Assembly: GCF_006715635.1 (NCBI RefSeq)
Contig: NZ_VFNP01000002.1
Coordinates: 2,294,001-2,358,000, forward strand
Source of the DNA: Streptomyces sp. SLBN-118
GTDB taxonomy: Bacteria > Actinomycetota > Actinomycetes > Streptomycetales > Streptomycetaceae
Length of the DNA: 64,000 bases
Reading direction: 5' to 3'
In this document: positions 53,436 through 61,214 of the stretch, piece by piece
Position numbering within the stretch: the stretch's first letter is position 1
Layout of the letters: every line of letters starts with the position of its first letter
The notes under the pieces: model-generated
The model's database searches: none
What the model was told of the DNA's origin: nothing
Seen by the model: only the letters and a program-made list of their open reading frames with translations
Position numbers and translations under genes: made by a program

Positions 53436-53575
53436 CACTTCCTTCAGTGACCGCCGCCCCAGCAGTGAAGCCGTTGTCCACATGGAGCACCGTGTGACCG
53501 TGGTGCACAGCAGTGGCGCACACCAGGAGAGCGATGGCCCCCGCGGAGCGGTTTAACCCCCACTGCGGGAGCTTC
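53436..53575 (-). pseudogene. VapC (PIN toxin) C-terminal remnant B
   Basis: LNRSAGAIALLVCATAVHHG, then HTVLHVDNGFTAGAAV, closely repeat the end of the VapC at 38575. Asp in the DLLV position is changed to Ala (AIALLV) and the fourth acidic residue is Gly (DNGF). It is a decayed copy. Confidence 0.75.
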
Positions 53576-53899
53576 TTGGACCTGGACCAGGCCCCGCCAC
53601 GGCTGCAGTGGACCGCCCGGCTGCTGCCGCTGCACCACTCGAACCAGCCATGCCGCTCTGTATTCAGCTCCAGGCCCTCGCGTCCACTGTGCGTCCACTG
53701 GATCTTGGAGCACGGAGCCGCGAGGTGGTTTCCAGCGCACCCGATCGCTCGCAGCACTGCAGGCAGGGGCCATGCCCGGATCAGTCAGGTCACTCTGCGG
53801 CTTCCAACAGCGTCCCTGAGCAGCGGATTCTCTCCGTTGAGCCAGAGTTCCTGATCTCCCTGCCAGAAAAGACGTTTCCGCAGGTCAGAGACCTGCACT

Positions 53900-53968
53900 G
53901 TGGGGCGGGTGGGACTCGAACCCACGGCCGACGGATTATGAGTCCATTGGTGATCGTGACGGCCTTTG
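53900..53968 (-). repeat. tRNA-Met(CAU) 3'-half att-like repeat, copy 1
   Basis: Read on the minus strand, 53945-53900 is the 3' half of a tRNA: anticodon arm with CAU (GGACTCATAATCC), variable loop, T arm (GTGGGTTCGAGTCCCAC) and acceptor strand. The 5' half is absent; the 23 bases beyond the anticodon arm are not tRNA. The 69-bp block recurs at 59674 with one mismatch. A short hairpin (GCAGGTC-AGA-GACCTGC, 53880-53896) lies just past the tRNA 3' end. Such 3' halves are typical attachment sites of actinobacterial integrative elements. Confidence 0.75.
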
Positions 53969-54647
53969 CATCTCTAGTCTGACTCTTGGCGTTCTTGCTG
54001 GTCAGATGAGGTGCGCGCCACTGGTCTTGCTCGATGCTTGCAGATCTGTGCGAGTCCTTGTGTCCCCTCTATGTCCCCTGACAGCTGACTGGGGACAGCC
54101 GTGAGGCACCTGGCCTACGTCGCCCCAGCTCGCCGGAGCGGATCGAACCTGCGCGCGGCGGATTCCCCTTCCAACGCGGGTCGCGTGTCAAGCTCCTGCC
54201 AACGCCGCAGCCTGCGGCTGTCTTTGACTACCAACCACTGGCCACAACGTCCAGAGCGCCGGGAAGGGCTCGGTGACGCCCCGGCGGGTCGGCTCCGGGG
54301 GCCGGCATCCGGCACATGCCGGGTCCGGAGGGGAGTACGGTTGCGGCACCGAGCGCACCTCGCACGCCGTCATCAGTTTCGGCGTCGCCCTCGGGCCGTC
54401 GCCCTCGGGCATCGGCATAGGCCGGCGTACATCGGATCCGGCCGGAAATGAGCCGCCTCATGCCTCCTGGCTCGCACTGTCACGCCGTCTTCCGCATCCG
54501 GCGTATCCGGTCCCGCGCAGCGCGGTAGCGGATTTCCCGGCTTCCGGGATGCCCCGAGGCATTCCGGCATCTCGCACGGCCCTGGTCCGATCAGCACGTC
54601 CGAACCGATCAGCACGGCTCTGAACCGATCAAGAGGATGTAAGACGC
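53969..54647. other. att arm region without genes
   Basis: About 680 bases. The first 150 (GTTCTTGCTGGTCAG..., two GTCCCCT motifs, GGGGACAGC, GTGAGGCAC) resemble the matching stretch after the second att copy. Repeated GTCCCC is typical of integrase arm sites. The rest shows no gene. Near 54590-54630 ACCGATCA occurs twice before the next gene. Confidence 0.45.
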
Positions 54648-54821
54648 ATGTATTCACAGGACTCGATTTCCGGCCGTCGTCGCGGCCGTCCCGAACCGAC
54701 CGCGGAGACGCTCTCCGGACTGGCCTGCCTCGTCTGCACCACCGACTACCGGAACGCAACCGACACGGAGGCAGTGGTGGTTTCCCACCGCGACGACCAG
54801 CAGCTTCTCGCCTGCCACTAG
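54648..54821 (+). CDS. Small putative zinc-ribbon protein
   Basis: The 57-residue protein starts at ATG 54648 after AAGAGGA. It has a basic N-terminus (SGRRRGRPEP), then LACLVCTTDYRN and a C-terminal VVVSHRDDQQLLACH. C-x2-C, one His and C-x-H could form a zinc site. It lies 165 bases upstream of the alanine-dehydrogenase-like gene on the same strand, likely a partner. I do not know a named family. Confidence 0.6.
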   Translation: MYSQDSISGRRRGRPEPTAETLSGLACLVCTTDYRNATDTEAVVVSHRDDQQLLACH

Positions 54822-54985
54822 ACGTGCGCACGCATGGCGAGCGGGGCGGTCAACGGTCTGGACGAGACGCCCCTCCCGCTGGCCGAGCACGTCCGCAGGC
54901 ACCGGGCCGACGGGTCTTGACCGGGGTCGCGGGCAGCCACAACACGCACGCCAAGAACGACGCGAACGAAATGATGAGGAAGCGC

Positions 54986-56179
54986 ATGAGCCTGATGAGT
55001 CTCGGAGTACTCGCCTCCTCCCGCAAGGAGAACGAGTTCCGCCTGCCGTTGCACCCCGCCCACCTCAACCGGATCGCCCCGGACGTACGCGAGAGGATCT
55101 TCCTCGAACAGGGCTACGGCGAACGGTTCGGCGTCGCCGACGACGCGCTCGGACCGCTCGTGGCCGGGTTGCGCTCCCGCGAGCAACTCCTCGCCGAGTG
55201 CGACGTGTTGCTGCTGCCCAAACCCATGCACGACGACGTCGCCGCGCTGCGCGAGGGCCAGGTGCTGTGGGGATGGCCGCACTGCGTGCAGGACGAGAGG
55301 ATGACCCAGTTCGGCATCGACCGACGGCTGACTTTCATCGCCTGGGAGGCCATGAACCACTGGACGTCCACGGGCGCCTTCAGTGTCCATGTGTTCCACA
55401 AGAACAACGAGCTCGCGGGCTACTGCTCGGTGCTGCACGCCCTGCAGCTCGGCGGGCTGACCGGTAGCTACGGGCGGCGTCTGCGCGCCGTGGTCATCAG
55501 CTTCGGCGCCACAGCGCGCGGAGCGGTCACGGGCCTGGGGGCCATGGGGGTCTCCGACGTCACAGTGCTCACCCAGCGCGCCGCGGCAGCTGTGGCCTCG
55601 CCGATGCCGTCGGTCGTGATGAGCCACTTCGAGGAGGACGAGGACGATCCATCGCGTCTGCAGGCACTCACCCCGGCCGGACCCGTGCCGCTCGCGGAGT
55701 ACCTCGCCGGGTTCGACATCATCGTCAACTGCGTCCGGCAGGACACTGACGCGCCGCTGACGTTCGTCAACGACGAGGAACTTGCCCTGTTCCGGTCGGG
55801 CTCCTTCTTCATCGACGTTGCCTGCGACGCGGGCATGGGCTTCGCGTGGGCCCGTCCGACCACCTTCAGCGAGCCGATGCCCACGGTGGGGCCGGGCTGC
55901 CACTACTACGCGGTGGACCACAGTCCGTCCCACCTGTGGAACTCGGCCACGTGGGAAATCAGCGAGGCGCTCCTCCCCTATCTGCGCAAGGTCATGAGCG
56001 GCCCTGCGGCATGGGAGGCCGACCCCACGGTCAGAAAGGCCATCGAGATCCGCGACGGCGTCGTCCTGAACCCGAAGATCCTCTCTTTCCAGCACCGGAC
56101 AGCCTCCTACCCCCACACCCCCGAGATCCCGCCCCCCTCCCTCCCCCCGGTGCTGCACTCCGCCGCGCAGCCGGCCTGA
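54986..56179 (+). CDS. Alanine dehydrogenase/N5-(carboxyethyl)ornithine synthase-like enzyme
   Basis: The 397-residue protein opens LGVLASSRKENEFRLPLHP, the AlaDH/PNT N-terminal signature, followed by FLEQGYGERFG, LLLPKPMHDD, LWGWPHCVQD, AWEAMNHW and a Rossmann region AVVISFGATARGAVTGL. The enzyme should couple an amino acid and an oxo acid with NAD(P)H, like N5-(carboxyethyl)ornithine synthase or saccharopine-type dehydrogenases. ATG 54986 follows AGGAAG. The substrate is uncertain. The long proline-rich C-terminal end (PPPSLPPVL) looks dispensable. Confidence 0.8.
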   Translation: MSLMSLGVLASSRKENEFRLPLHPAHLNRIAPDVRERIFLEQGYGERFGVADDALGPLVAGLRSREQLLAECDVLLLPKPMHDDVAALREGQVLWGWPHCVQDERMTQFGIDRRLTFIAWEAMNHWTSTGAFSVHVFHKNNELAGYCSVLHALQLGGLTGSYGRRLRAVVISFGATARGAVTGLGAMGVSDVTVLTQRAAAAVASPMPSVVMSHFEEDEDDPSRLQALTPAGPVPLAEYLAGFDIIVNCVRQDTDAPLTFVNDEELALFRSGSFFIDVACDAGMGFAWARPTTFSEPMPTVGPGCHYYAVDHSPSHLWNSATWEISEALLPYLRKVMSGPAAWEADPTVRKAIEIRDGVVLNPKILSFQHRTASYPHTPEIPPPSLPPVLHSAAQPA

Positions 56180-56357
56180 CATACCCCGAGCCGGGCGTGG
56201 TCTCTTCCCTTGCGGAGCGTCACCCGGCCAGTCATCCTCCGCGAAGAGTCTCCGTGCCTGACGGTCCCCGTGCACGTGCACGGCACGGCGCCCCGGCGTC
56301 GGTGTCACTCGCCGAGAGCCTCAGTCAGTTGGCGGATTTCCTGCTCAACCGGCCCGC

Positions 56358-57416
56358 TCAGGCGGAGTGATGGGCCAGTTCCAGATGCGGGTCAGGAGCA
56401 TCCGGCGCTGGCACCGGGTCAGCGTGCACGAGAGCGGCTGTCAGTTTCGGGACGGCGTGCAGCAGCGCGTGCTCGGCGTCGACCGCGACGCGGTGGGCCT
56501 CTCGTGCACTCATCTCCCCGTCGACGACGACCGCGACCTCCGCGCGCAGCCGGTGGCCGATCCAGCGCAGCCGCAGCTCGCTCACCGCCCGTACGCCCGC
56601 GACCTCGCCCAGCGCGTGCTCGGCGGCGTCGACCAGAGTGGGATCGACCGCGTCCATGATCCGGCGGAAGACCTCCCGGCAGGCATCGCGCAGCATCAGC
56701 AGGATCGCGGCCGTGATCGCCAGGCCCACGATCGGGTCGGCGAGCCGCCAGCCGAGCGCGGCGCCGCCGACGCCCAACAACACGGCGAGGGAGGTGAATC
56801 CGTCGGTACGTGCGTGCAGTCCATCGGCGACCAGCGCGGCCGAGCCGATCTCGCGGCCGACACGGATGCGGTAGCGGGCCACCCACTCATTGCCGAGTAA
56901 ACCAATCACAGCCGCGACGGCCACCGCGGGCAGGTAGCTGATTTCCTGCGGATTCAGCAGCCGGTCGATGGCAGTCCAGGCTGCGAAGGCGGCGGAGCCC
57001 GCGATGGTCAGCACGATGATGATGCCGGCCAGGTCCTCGGCACGACCGTAGCCGTAGGTGAAGCATCGGTTCGCCGCCCGGCGCCCCAGCACGAAGGCCA
57101 CCCCGAGCGGCAGTGCGGTCAGGGCGTCCGTGGCGTTGTGCACGGTGTCGCCCAGCAGTGCCACCGAGCCCGACAGCACCACGACGAGCGCCTGCGCCAC
57201 CGCCGTCACCCCCAGCACGACGAGTGAGGTCCAAAGCGCCCGCAGGCCCTTGGTCGAGGACTCCAGCGCCCGGTCGACCTTGTCGGCGGACTCGTGGGAA
57301 TGGGGCTTCACCAGATGCCCCGCCTTGTGCCGCCAACGCGCCCAGCGGTCCGTCGCGCCGGGGCCGCGACCGTGCTGGTGCTCGTTGATGTGGGTGGGGC
57401 CTTGCTGCAGGCTCAC
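56358..57416 (-). CDS. Cation diffusion facilitator (CDF) metal exporter
   Basis: The 352-residue protein has six membrane helices with the CDF metal-site residues in helices 2 and 5: LLGDTVHNATDAL (HxxxD) and DGLHARTDGF (HxxxD). A cytoplasmic C-terminal domain contains VRAVSELRLRWIGHRLRAEV. A His-bearing N-terminus (INEHQHG, KPHSHES) may gather metal. It exports Zn, Co or similar ions in exchange for protons. GTG 57416 has GGAAGG upstream and is preferred over starts further out. It diverges from an ArsR-type metalloregulator gene that is now broken, so metal control may be lost. Confidence 0.92.
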   Translation of the reverse strand: MSLQQGPTHINEHQHGRGPGATDRWARWRHKAGHLVKPHSHESADKVDRALESSTKGLRALWTSLVVLGVTAVAQALVVVLSGSVALLGDTVHNATDALTALPLGVAFVLGRRAANRCFTYGYGRAEDLAGIIIVLTIAGSAAFAAWTAIDRLLNPQEISYLPAVAVAAVIGLLGNEWVARYRIRVGREIGSAALVADGLHARTDGFTSLAVLLGVGGAALGWRLADPIVGLAITAAILLMLRDACREVFRRIMDAVDPTLVDAAEHALGEVAGVRAVSELRLRWIGHRLRAEVAVVVDGEMSAREAHRVAVDAEHALLHAVPKLTAALVHADPVPAPDAPDPHLELAHHSA

Positions 57417-57480
57417 GAGTCTGACCTTCCGACGCGGGACGGGGAGCTGGACGGGGGGAAGCGCTCCCTCATTACTGCGT

Positions 57481-57813
57481 ATGAGTGCACGCACGCACCC
57501 GTCAACCGGGCACAGTTCGCACCCGCAAGCTCCGGGCGCCAAGCAGTTCACCCGCGCCGCCGAGGTTCTGGGCCGCTCGCCGACCGCACGTGCCTGGTGC
57601 TGCTGAACACTCTCGGCAACGGCGAGGCCGACGTCACCACGCTGACCGCCGAGTCAGCACCTGGCCAAGCTCCGCCTCGCGGGCCTGGTCGATGCCCGCA
57701 AGGACGGCCGCCGCGTCGTTTACGCCCTGACCGACGGCCACCTCGCCCGCCTGATCGGCGAGGCACTCAGGCACGCCGACCACGATCTGTCGGGCATCCC
57801 GCGCCACGGCTGA
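57481..57813 (+). pseudogene. ArsR-type metalloregulator pseudogene
   Basis: ATG 57481 leads into KQFTRAAEVLG. A one-base deletion near 57573 shifts the frame, which resumes as CLVLLNTLGNGEADVTTLTA. About 30 bases of the recognition helix are missing near 57648, and the end is HLAKLRLAGLVDARKDGRRV, then YALTDGHLARLIGEALRHAD with the HADHD metal-type tail. It was probably the Zn/Co sensor for the divergent CDF gene. Confidence 0.8.
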
Positions 57814-58006
57814 CGGGGAGTGCGCCCTGCCGAGACCTGCTCCGCGCCAACCAGCGCCGTCCTGCCAGAGCAGCCGCAAGGTGTGCCACAAGACCAATGG
57901 CAACCATCGCCAGACCGACCTTCGTGCTGATCCACAGGTGCACCGCGACACCCGCGACCAGCAGCAGCGCGAAGGCGATCCGCAGAAGGCGGTTCATGAG
58001 CAGCAT
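57767..58006 (-). CDS. Small membrane protein downstream of methyltransferase
   Basis: The 79-residue protein starts five bases after the methyltransferase stop. It has two hydrophobic segments (LLRIAFALLLVAGVAVHLWI and GLAMVAIGLVAHLAAALA) and a basic tail that overlaps the end of the ArsR pseudogene on the other strand. Function unknown; co-transcribed with the methyltransferase. Confidence 0.6.
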   Translation of the reverse strand: MLLMNRLLRIAFALLLVAGVAVHLWISTKVGLAMVAIGLVAHLAAALAGRRWLARSRSRQGALPVSRGAGCPTDRGRRA

Positions 58007-58011
58007 CCGGC

Positions 58012-58671
58012 TCACCGCACGATTTCCGGCCGGACGGCCTGGACATAGCGCAGGTGCGGGCGCACGTCGCCGCGTGCCCGCACCTCGAAGCCGGCCTCGG
58101 CGGCGAGGCCGTCGAGGAGATCCACCGGGTTGTGCTCCATCGCCGGGCCGGTCAGCGCGCCGATCAGGTGGCGGCCCAGCCGACTGCGCGGTGGCCGGAA
58201 GTCGGCGAGCAGCAGTCGCCCGCCGGGGCGCAGCACCCGGAACATCTCGCGCAGCGCGGCGGGCCGCACATTGGCCGGGATGTGATGGATCGCCAGGCTG
58301 GTGACCACCACGTCGAAGGAGGCGTCGGGCGCGTTGAGCGCCTCGGCGACCCCGGTCTCGTGTGTGCAGGCGGCGCCGGCTTTGCTCCGCGCGTAGCCGA
58401 TGACGGTGGGCGAGGGATCGATGCCCACCGCGCTGCCGCCGGGTACCACCGCAGCGGCGACCAGCCGGGTCAGGTAGCCGGTGCCGCAGCCCACGTCCAG
58501 GACCTTGTCCCCGGGACGGGCACCGCTGAGTTCGACCAGGCGCGAGTACGCGCGGTGCCGCCGCCCGCCGAAGAAGACCGCGGTGAACACCTCGTAGGCG
58601 CGAGCCGGGCCGATCGTCTCTCCCCGTGTTGTCGTCTGCGGATCGCCGTGCAGGAGTCGTCCGAGGGCCAT
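58012..58671 (-). CDS. Class I SAM-dependent methyltransferase
   Basis: The 219-residue protein has motif I KVLDVGCGTGYLTRLV, an acidic loop VGIDPSP, motif II-like FDVVVTSLAIHHIP and LRPGGRLLLADFRPP, the UbiE/Methyltransf_11 type. ATG 58671 has AAGGAGG upstream. It diverges from a TetR gene with two palindromic operators between them, which suggests induction by a TetR ligand. The substrate is not identifiable; small aromatic or lipid molecules are usual. Confidence 0.88.
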   Translation of the reverse strand: MALGRLLHGDPQTTTRGETIGPARAYEVFTAVFFGGRRHRAYSRLVELSGARPGDKVLDVGCGTGYLTRLVAAAVVPGGSAVGIDPSPTVIGYARSKAGAACTHETGVAEALNAPDASFDVVVTSLAIHHIPANVRPAALREMFRVLRPGGRLLLADFRPPRSRLGRHLIGALTGPAMEHNPVDLLDGLAAEAGFEVRARGDVRPHLRYVQAVRPEIVR

Positions 58672-58684
58672 CACCCCTCCTTAA

Positions 58685-58728
58685 CTTAGTCATGACTAAG
58701 AACGCTCGCCAGCTTAGTCACGACTAAG
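58685..58728. promoter_or_regulatory. Two TetR-type operators
   Basis: CTTAGTCATGACTAAG (58685-58700) and CTTAGTCACGACTAAG (58713-58728) are 16-bp palindromes, the second with one central change, spaced 28 bases apart. They occupy the divergent methyltransferase/TetR promoter. Confidence 0.85.
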
Positions 58729-58758
58729 TATGCATGCAAGGGGGTTACGCTTTGCCCC

Positions 58759-59403
58759 GTGACCGACTCAAGATCCACCACCCGGAAAGGCGCGCCACGC
58801 GTCCGGCTCCCCTCCGCGCAGCGCAGGGAGTCGATCCTGACCGCGGCCACTGAGGTGTTCGCCGAATCCGGGTACCGGCGCGGCAAGGTCTCCGAGGTCG
58901 CCGCCCGGCTCGGGGTGAGCGAACCGGTGGTCTTTCAGAACTTCGGCTCGAAGGCGGCACTGTTCGCCGCCGTCCTGGACCGGGCCGTCGCCCGGGTCCG
59001 CGATGCCCTCAACGCGGCCCTCGACCAAGGCGCATCGGTGTCCGAACTCCTGGCGGAATTCCTGGCCCCCGACCACATGGACCGCTTCCACACACCGGGA
59101 TCGCTCGGCTTCCTCTTCGCCGACGCCTCCTCGCTCACCGCCGAGCCCGGCGTCGATGACGCAGCCCGCCGCGCCCTCCAGCAACTGGCCGAGGCTTTCG
59201 CGAGCCTGCTCCGCAGCGGACAGCGCGACGGCGACATCCGCCCCGACCTGGACCCGGCTGTCGGCGCATGGTGGCTCATGTCAATGCTTTCGGCACGAAC
59301 CTTCCGCGCCGCCGTCATCTCCGACCGGGCCGCGCTGGAAGCCCGGCTCACCGCCATGACACTCAACGCGCTGACCACACGGGAGCGGTCCGCCGAACCG
59401 TAG
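58759..59403 (+). CDS. TetR-family transcriptional regulator
   Basis: The 214-residue protein has the helix-turn-helix ESILTAATEVFAESGYRRGK, VSEVAARLGVSEPVVFQNFG and SKAALFAAVLDR. A C-terminal domain follows with HTPGSLGFLFADASSL and GAWWLMSMLSART. It most likely represses itself and the divergent methyltransferase operon through the twin CTTAGTC palindromes. Confidence 0.93.
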   Translation: MTDSRSTTRKGAPRVRLPSAQRRESILTAATEVFAESGYRRGKVSEVAARLGVSEPVVFQNFGSKAALFAAVLDRAVARVRDALNAALDQGASVSELLAEFLAPDHMDRFHTPGSLGFLFADASSLTAEPGVDDAARRALQQLAEAFASLLRSGQRDGDIRPDLDPAVGAWWLMSMLSARTFRAAVISDRAALEARLTAMTLNALTTRERSAEP

Positions 59404-59637
59404 GCCGGAAACGGCGCTGCGAGCTCTTCCACTCTTCCGCCGCTCACAGACGTTGGCATCATCCGTTCCATACGGACTGTTTCACAACGCCCGCGCGTAG
59501 GTCAGATTCGAGCCTCGCCACTCAAGCCAAACAGGCGCATTTCAAACAGACCCTGTCCCCTGACTTGTCCCCAGGGGCACCATGGGCCGCCAAAGAGCCA
59601 CTGCGAGGCTGCCGAACCAAACGAGCAGCACGAAAAA

Positions 59638-59669
59638 CCGCAGGTCAGAACGATTCTCCTGACCTGCGG
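59638..59669 (-). terminator. Terminator beyond tRNA 3' half copy 2
   Basis: CCGCAGGTCAG pairs with CTGACCTGCGG (11 bp) around a 10-base loop. On the minus strand it is followed by TTTTT, a standard intrinsic terminator. It lies four bases past the tRNA-derived repeat and belonged to the original tRNA gene. Confidence 0.8.
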
Positions 59670-59673
59670 TGTA

Positions 59674-59742
59674 GTGGGGCGGGTGGGACTCGAACCCACG
59701 GCCGACGGATTATGAGTCCTTTGGTGATCGTGACGGCCTTTG
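59674..59742 (-). repeat. tRNA-Met(CAU) 3'-half att-like repeat, copy 2
   Basis: The block is identical to 53900-53968 except for one base after the anticodon arm. Again only the tRNA 3' half is present (minus strand). The right-hand neighbour has GTCCCC repeats (59835-59870) and GTGCTGAGGCAC, similar to the region right of copy 1. Together the two copies could be attL and attR, or remnants of successive integrations. Confidence 0.75.
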
Positions 59743-59894
59743 TTGGGCTTGCTCAGTCTGTGAAGTTCTTGCAGGTCAAAGCGGTTGTGCGCTGGCATCC
59801 CTTGCCGGTGCTATCCGATCCGTGCAGATCCTTACGTCCCCTCACCGTCCCCTGGACGTCCCCAGGGGGCGTGTGCTGAGGCACAGTTGACCAG

Positions 59895-60460
59895 TCACTC
59901 CACTTCGGGACGTGGACTACAAATCTCTGCGCAGCGGAGAGCCTTACCGACGAAAGAGACCGGGGCCTTTCGCCCCCGGTGGCACAATGTGCCTCCACTG
60001 GGATCGGCACGCACGCCCACCAACTGGCGTGCAATCGCTTCCCAGGCCGTCTCCGCGCGCCGGCACTGGGCCACCGCCCAGACCGCAAGGTGCCGCACCT
60101 CGGCGTCCTTGTGTTCCAACAAGGGGAGAAGCAGCGGGAGTTGCGCAACCACTGCATCATGGGCTGCCCCGGCCCGGATATCGACCTCGCTTTCGGTCGC
60201 AGTGATGCGGCCCAGCATGTACAACAGCGCGGAGGTCGGACTCCCGCGGCGGCCAGCCGTGCGATGAAGGGCACGGTCGGCACTGTCGCAGGGAGCACCG
60301 TCTCCTGGTTCAACACCCGGTCGTAGAGATCTTCGATGGCCTCGTCCGAGTAATCTGGATCTGGGGATGTCAAAGCGCGTATCACGGTAGGGAGATCTGC
60401 CCATCCGTAGGACCACCACGGCACCCGATCAAGCTCTTTGAATTCCTGCCTGAGATTCAT
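59895..60460 (-). pseudogene. HEAT-repeat-like protein, frameshifted
   Basis: ATG 60460 gives MNLRQEFKELDRVPWWSYGW and TVPFIARLAAAGV. After a one-base shift (~60240) it continues ALLYMLGRITATESEVDIRA, PLLLPLLEHKDAEVRHLAVW and AVAQCRRAETAW. Later coding fades before the att repeat. The helical repeat pattern is HEAT-like, a fold used by some immunity proteins. Its place downstream of an RHS toxin locus fits a second, dead immunity gene. Confidence 0.65.
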
Positions 60461-60516
60461 CGAAGCGCCACCTGCCAGGAAGCAAGCCGCACCTTCTCGG
60501 CGACATCAACTCGTGA

Positions 60517-61149
60517 TCAAGCGCCTTTGGAGCGTCGCATATCGGCCCACTCGGTGAACTGCTTCTTGAGGGGAGAGCTGTCGTCGAGCTCGGACAACAA
60601 ACTTTCCATCTCGTGACGCGAATACTCGTCAACCATCAACACAATCTCTGATTCAAGAGCGCCCCAGCGTCGGATGGACGGACTCTCTGTTGACCGGATC
60701 GCATCCAGGAGATTCTCTCGCACCAGCAGATGCCGAATTCTAGGCACGACATCGGACCGCAGAACATCACTGAGGATCTTCCCAGAAGCCTGGCGCGTAT
60801 TTTCATCAAAAGCCCACCGAGTGCGCGCAAGCCCACCCGCCTCAGGGGTATGCGCTGCCTGCGGCGGCGGCACGACGGAGAATGCCGCGATAGCTCCGGA
60901 GGAATTGGGCTCAGGGACCCCTGCAGCCAAGTACTGCCTGTTCATCCACTGCCAATAGGGCTCCGGAACAATAAAGCACTGTGCGTGGAAGACCACGAAA
61001 GTCGAATCGATCCGGAAGGGCGAAAATTCAAGAAATGCAACATCCCCGGAACTCGCATCAATCCGAAATGCCGTCCCTTTCTTTTTGAATCCGGCAGACT
61101 TCGCCACAGGGGTTGCATACTCTTTCAGGAAATCATTAAGAAGCTTCAT
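60517..61149 (-). CDS. Putative RHS immunity protein (DUF4304-like)
   Basis: The 210-residue protein starts at ATG 61149, 65 bases after the RHS stop. Its N-terminus (LNDFLKEYATPVAKSAGFKK followed by KGTAFRIDASSGD and a beta-rich FVVFHAQC) looks like DUF4304 proteins, which are common in polymorphic-toxin loci. The GC content is visibly lower than in the surrounding genes, a sign of transfer. Position directly behind the toxin tip is the main argument for immunity. Confidence 0.65.
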   Translation of the reverse strand: MKLLNDFLKEYATPVAKSAGFKKKGTAFRIDASSGDVAFLEFSPFRIDSTFVVFHAQCFIVPEPYWQWMNRQYLAAGVPEPNSSGAIAAFSVVPPPQAAHTPEAGGLARTRWAFDENTRQASGKILSDVLRSDVVPRIRHLLVRENLLDAIRSTESPSIRRWGALESEIVLMVDEYSRHEMESLLSELDDSSPLKKQFTEWADMRRSKGA

Positions 61150-61214
61150 GAATAACCACCAAATATCGCAAGTGAGGGCCCTCGCGAACAGTATCATCCG
61201 CGAGGGCCCACACG

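Noticed and set aside
53900..53968. Complete tRNA gene
   Set aside because: Only the 3' half can fold as tRNA; no matching 5' acceptor strand or D arm is found to the right of either copy.
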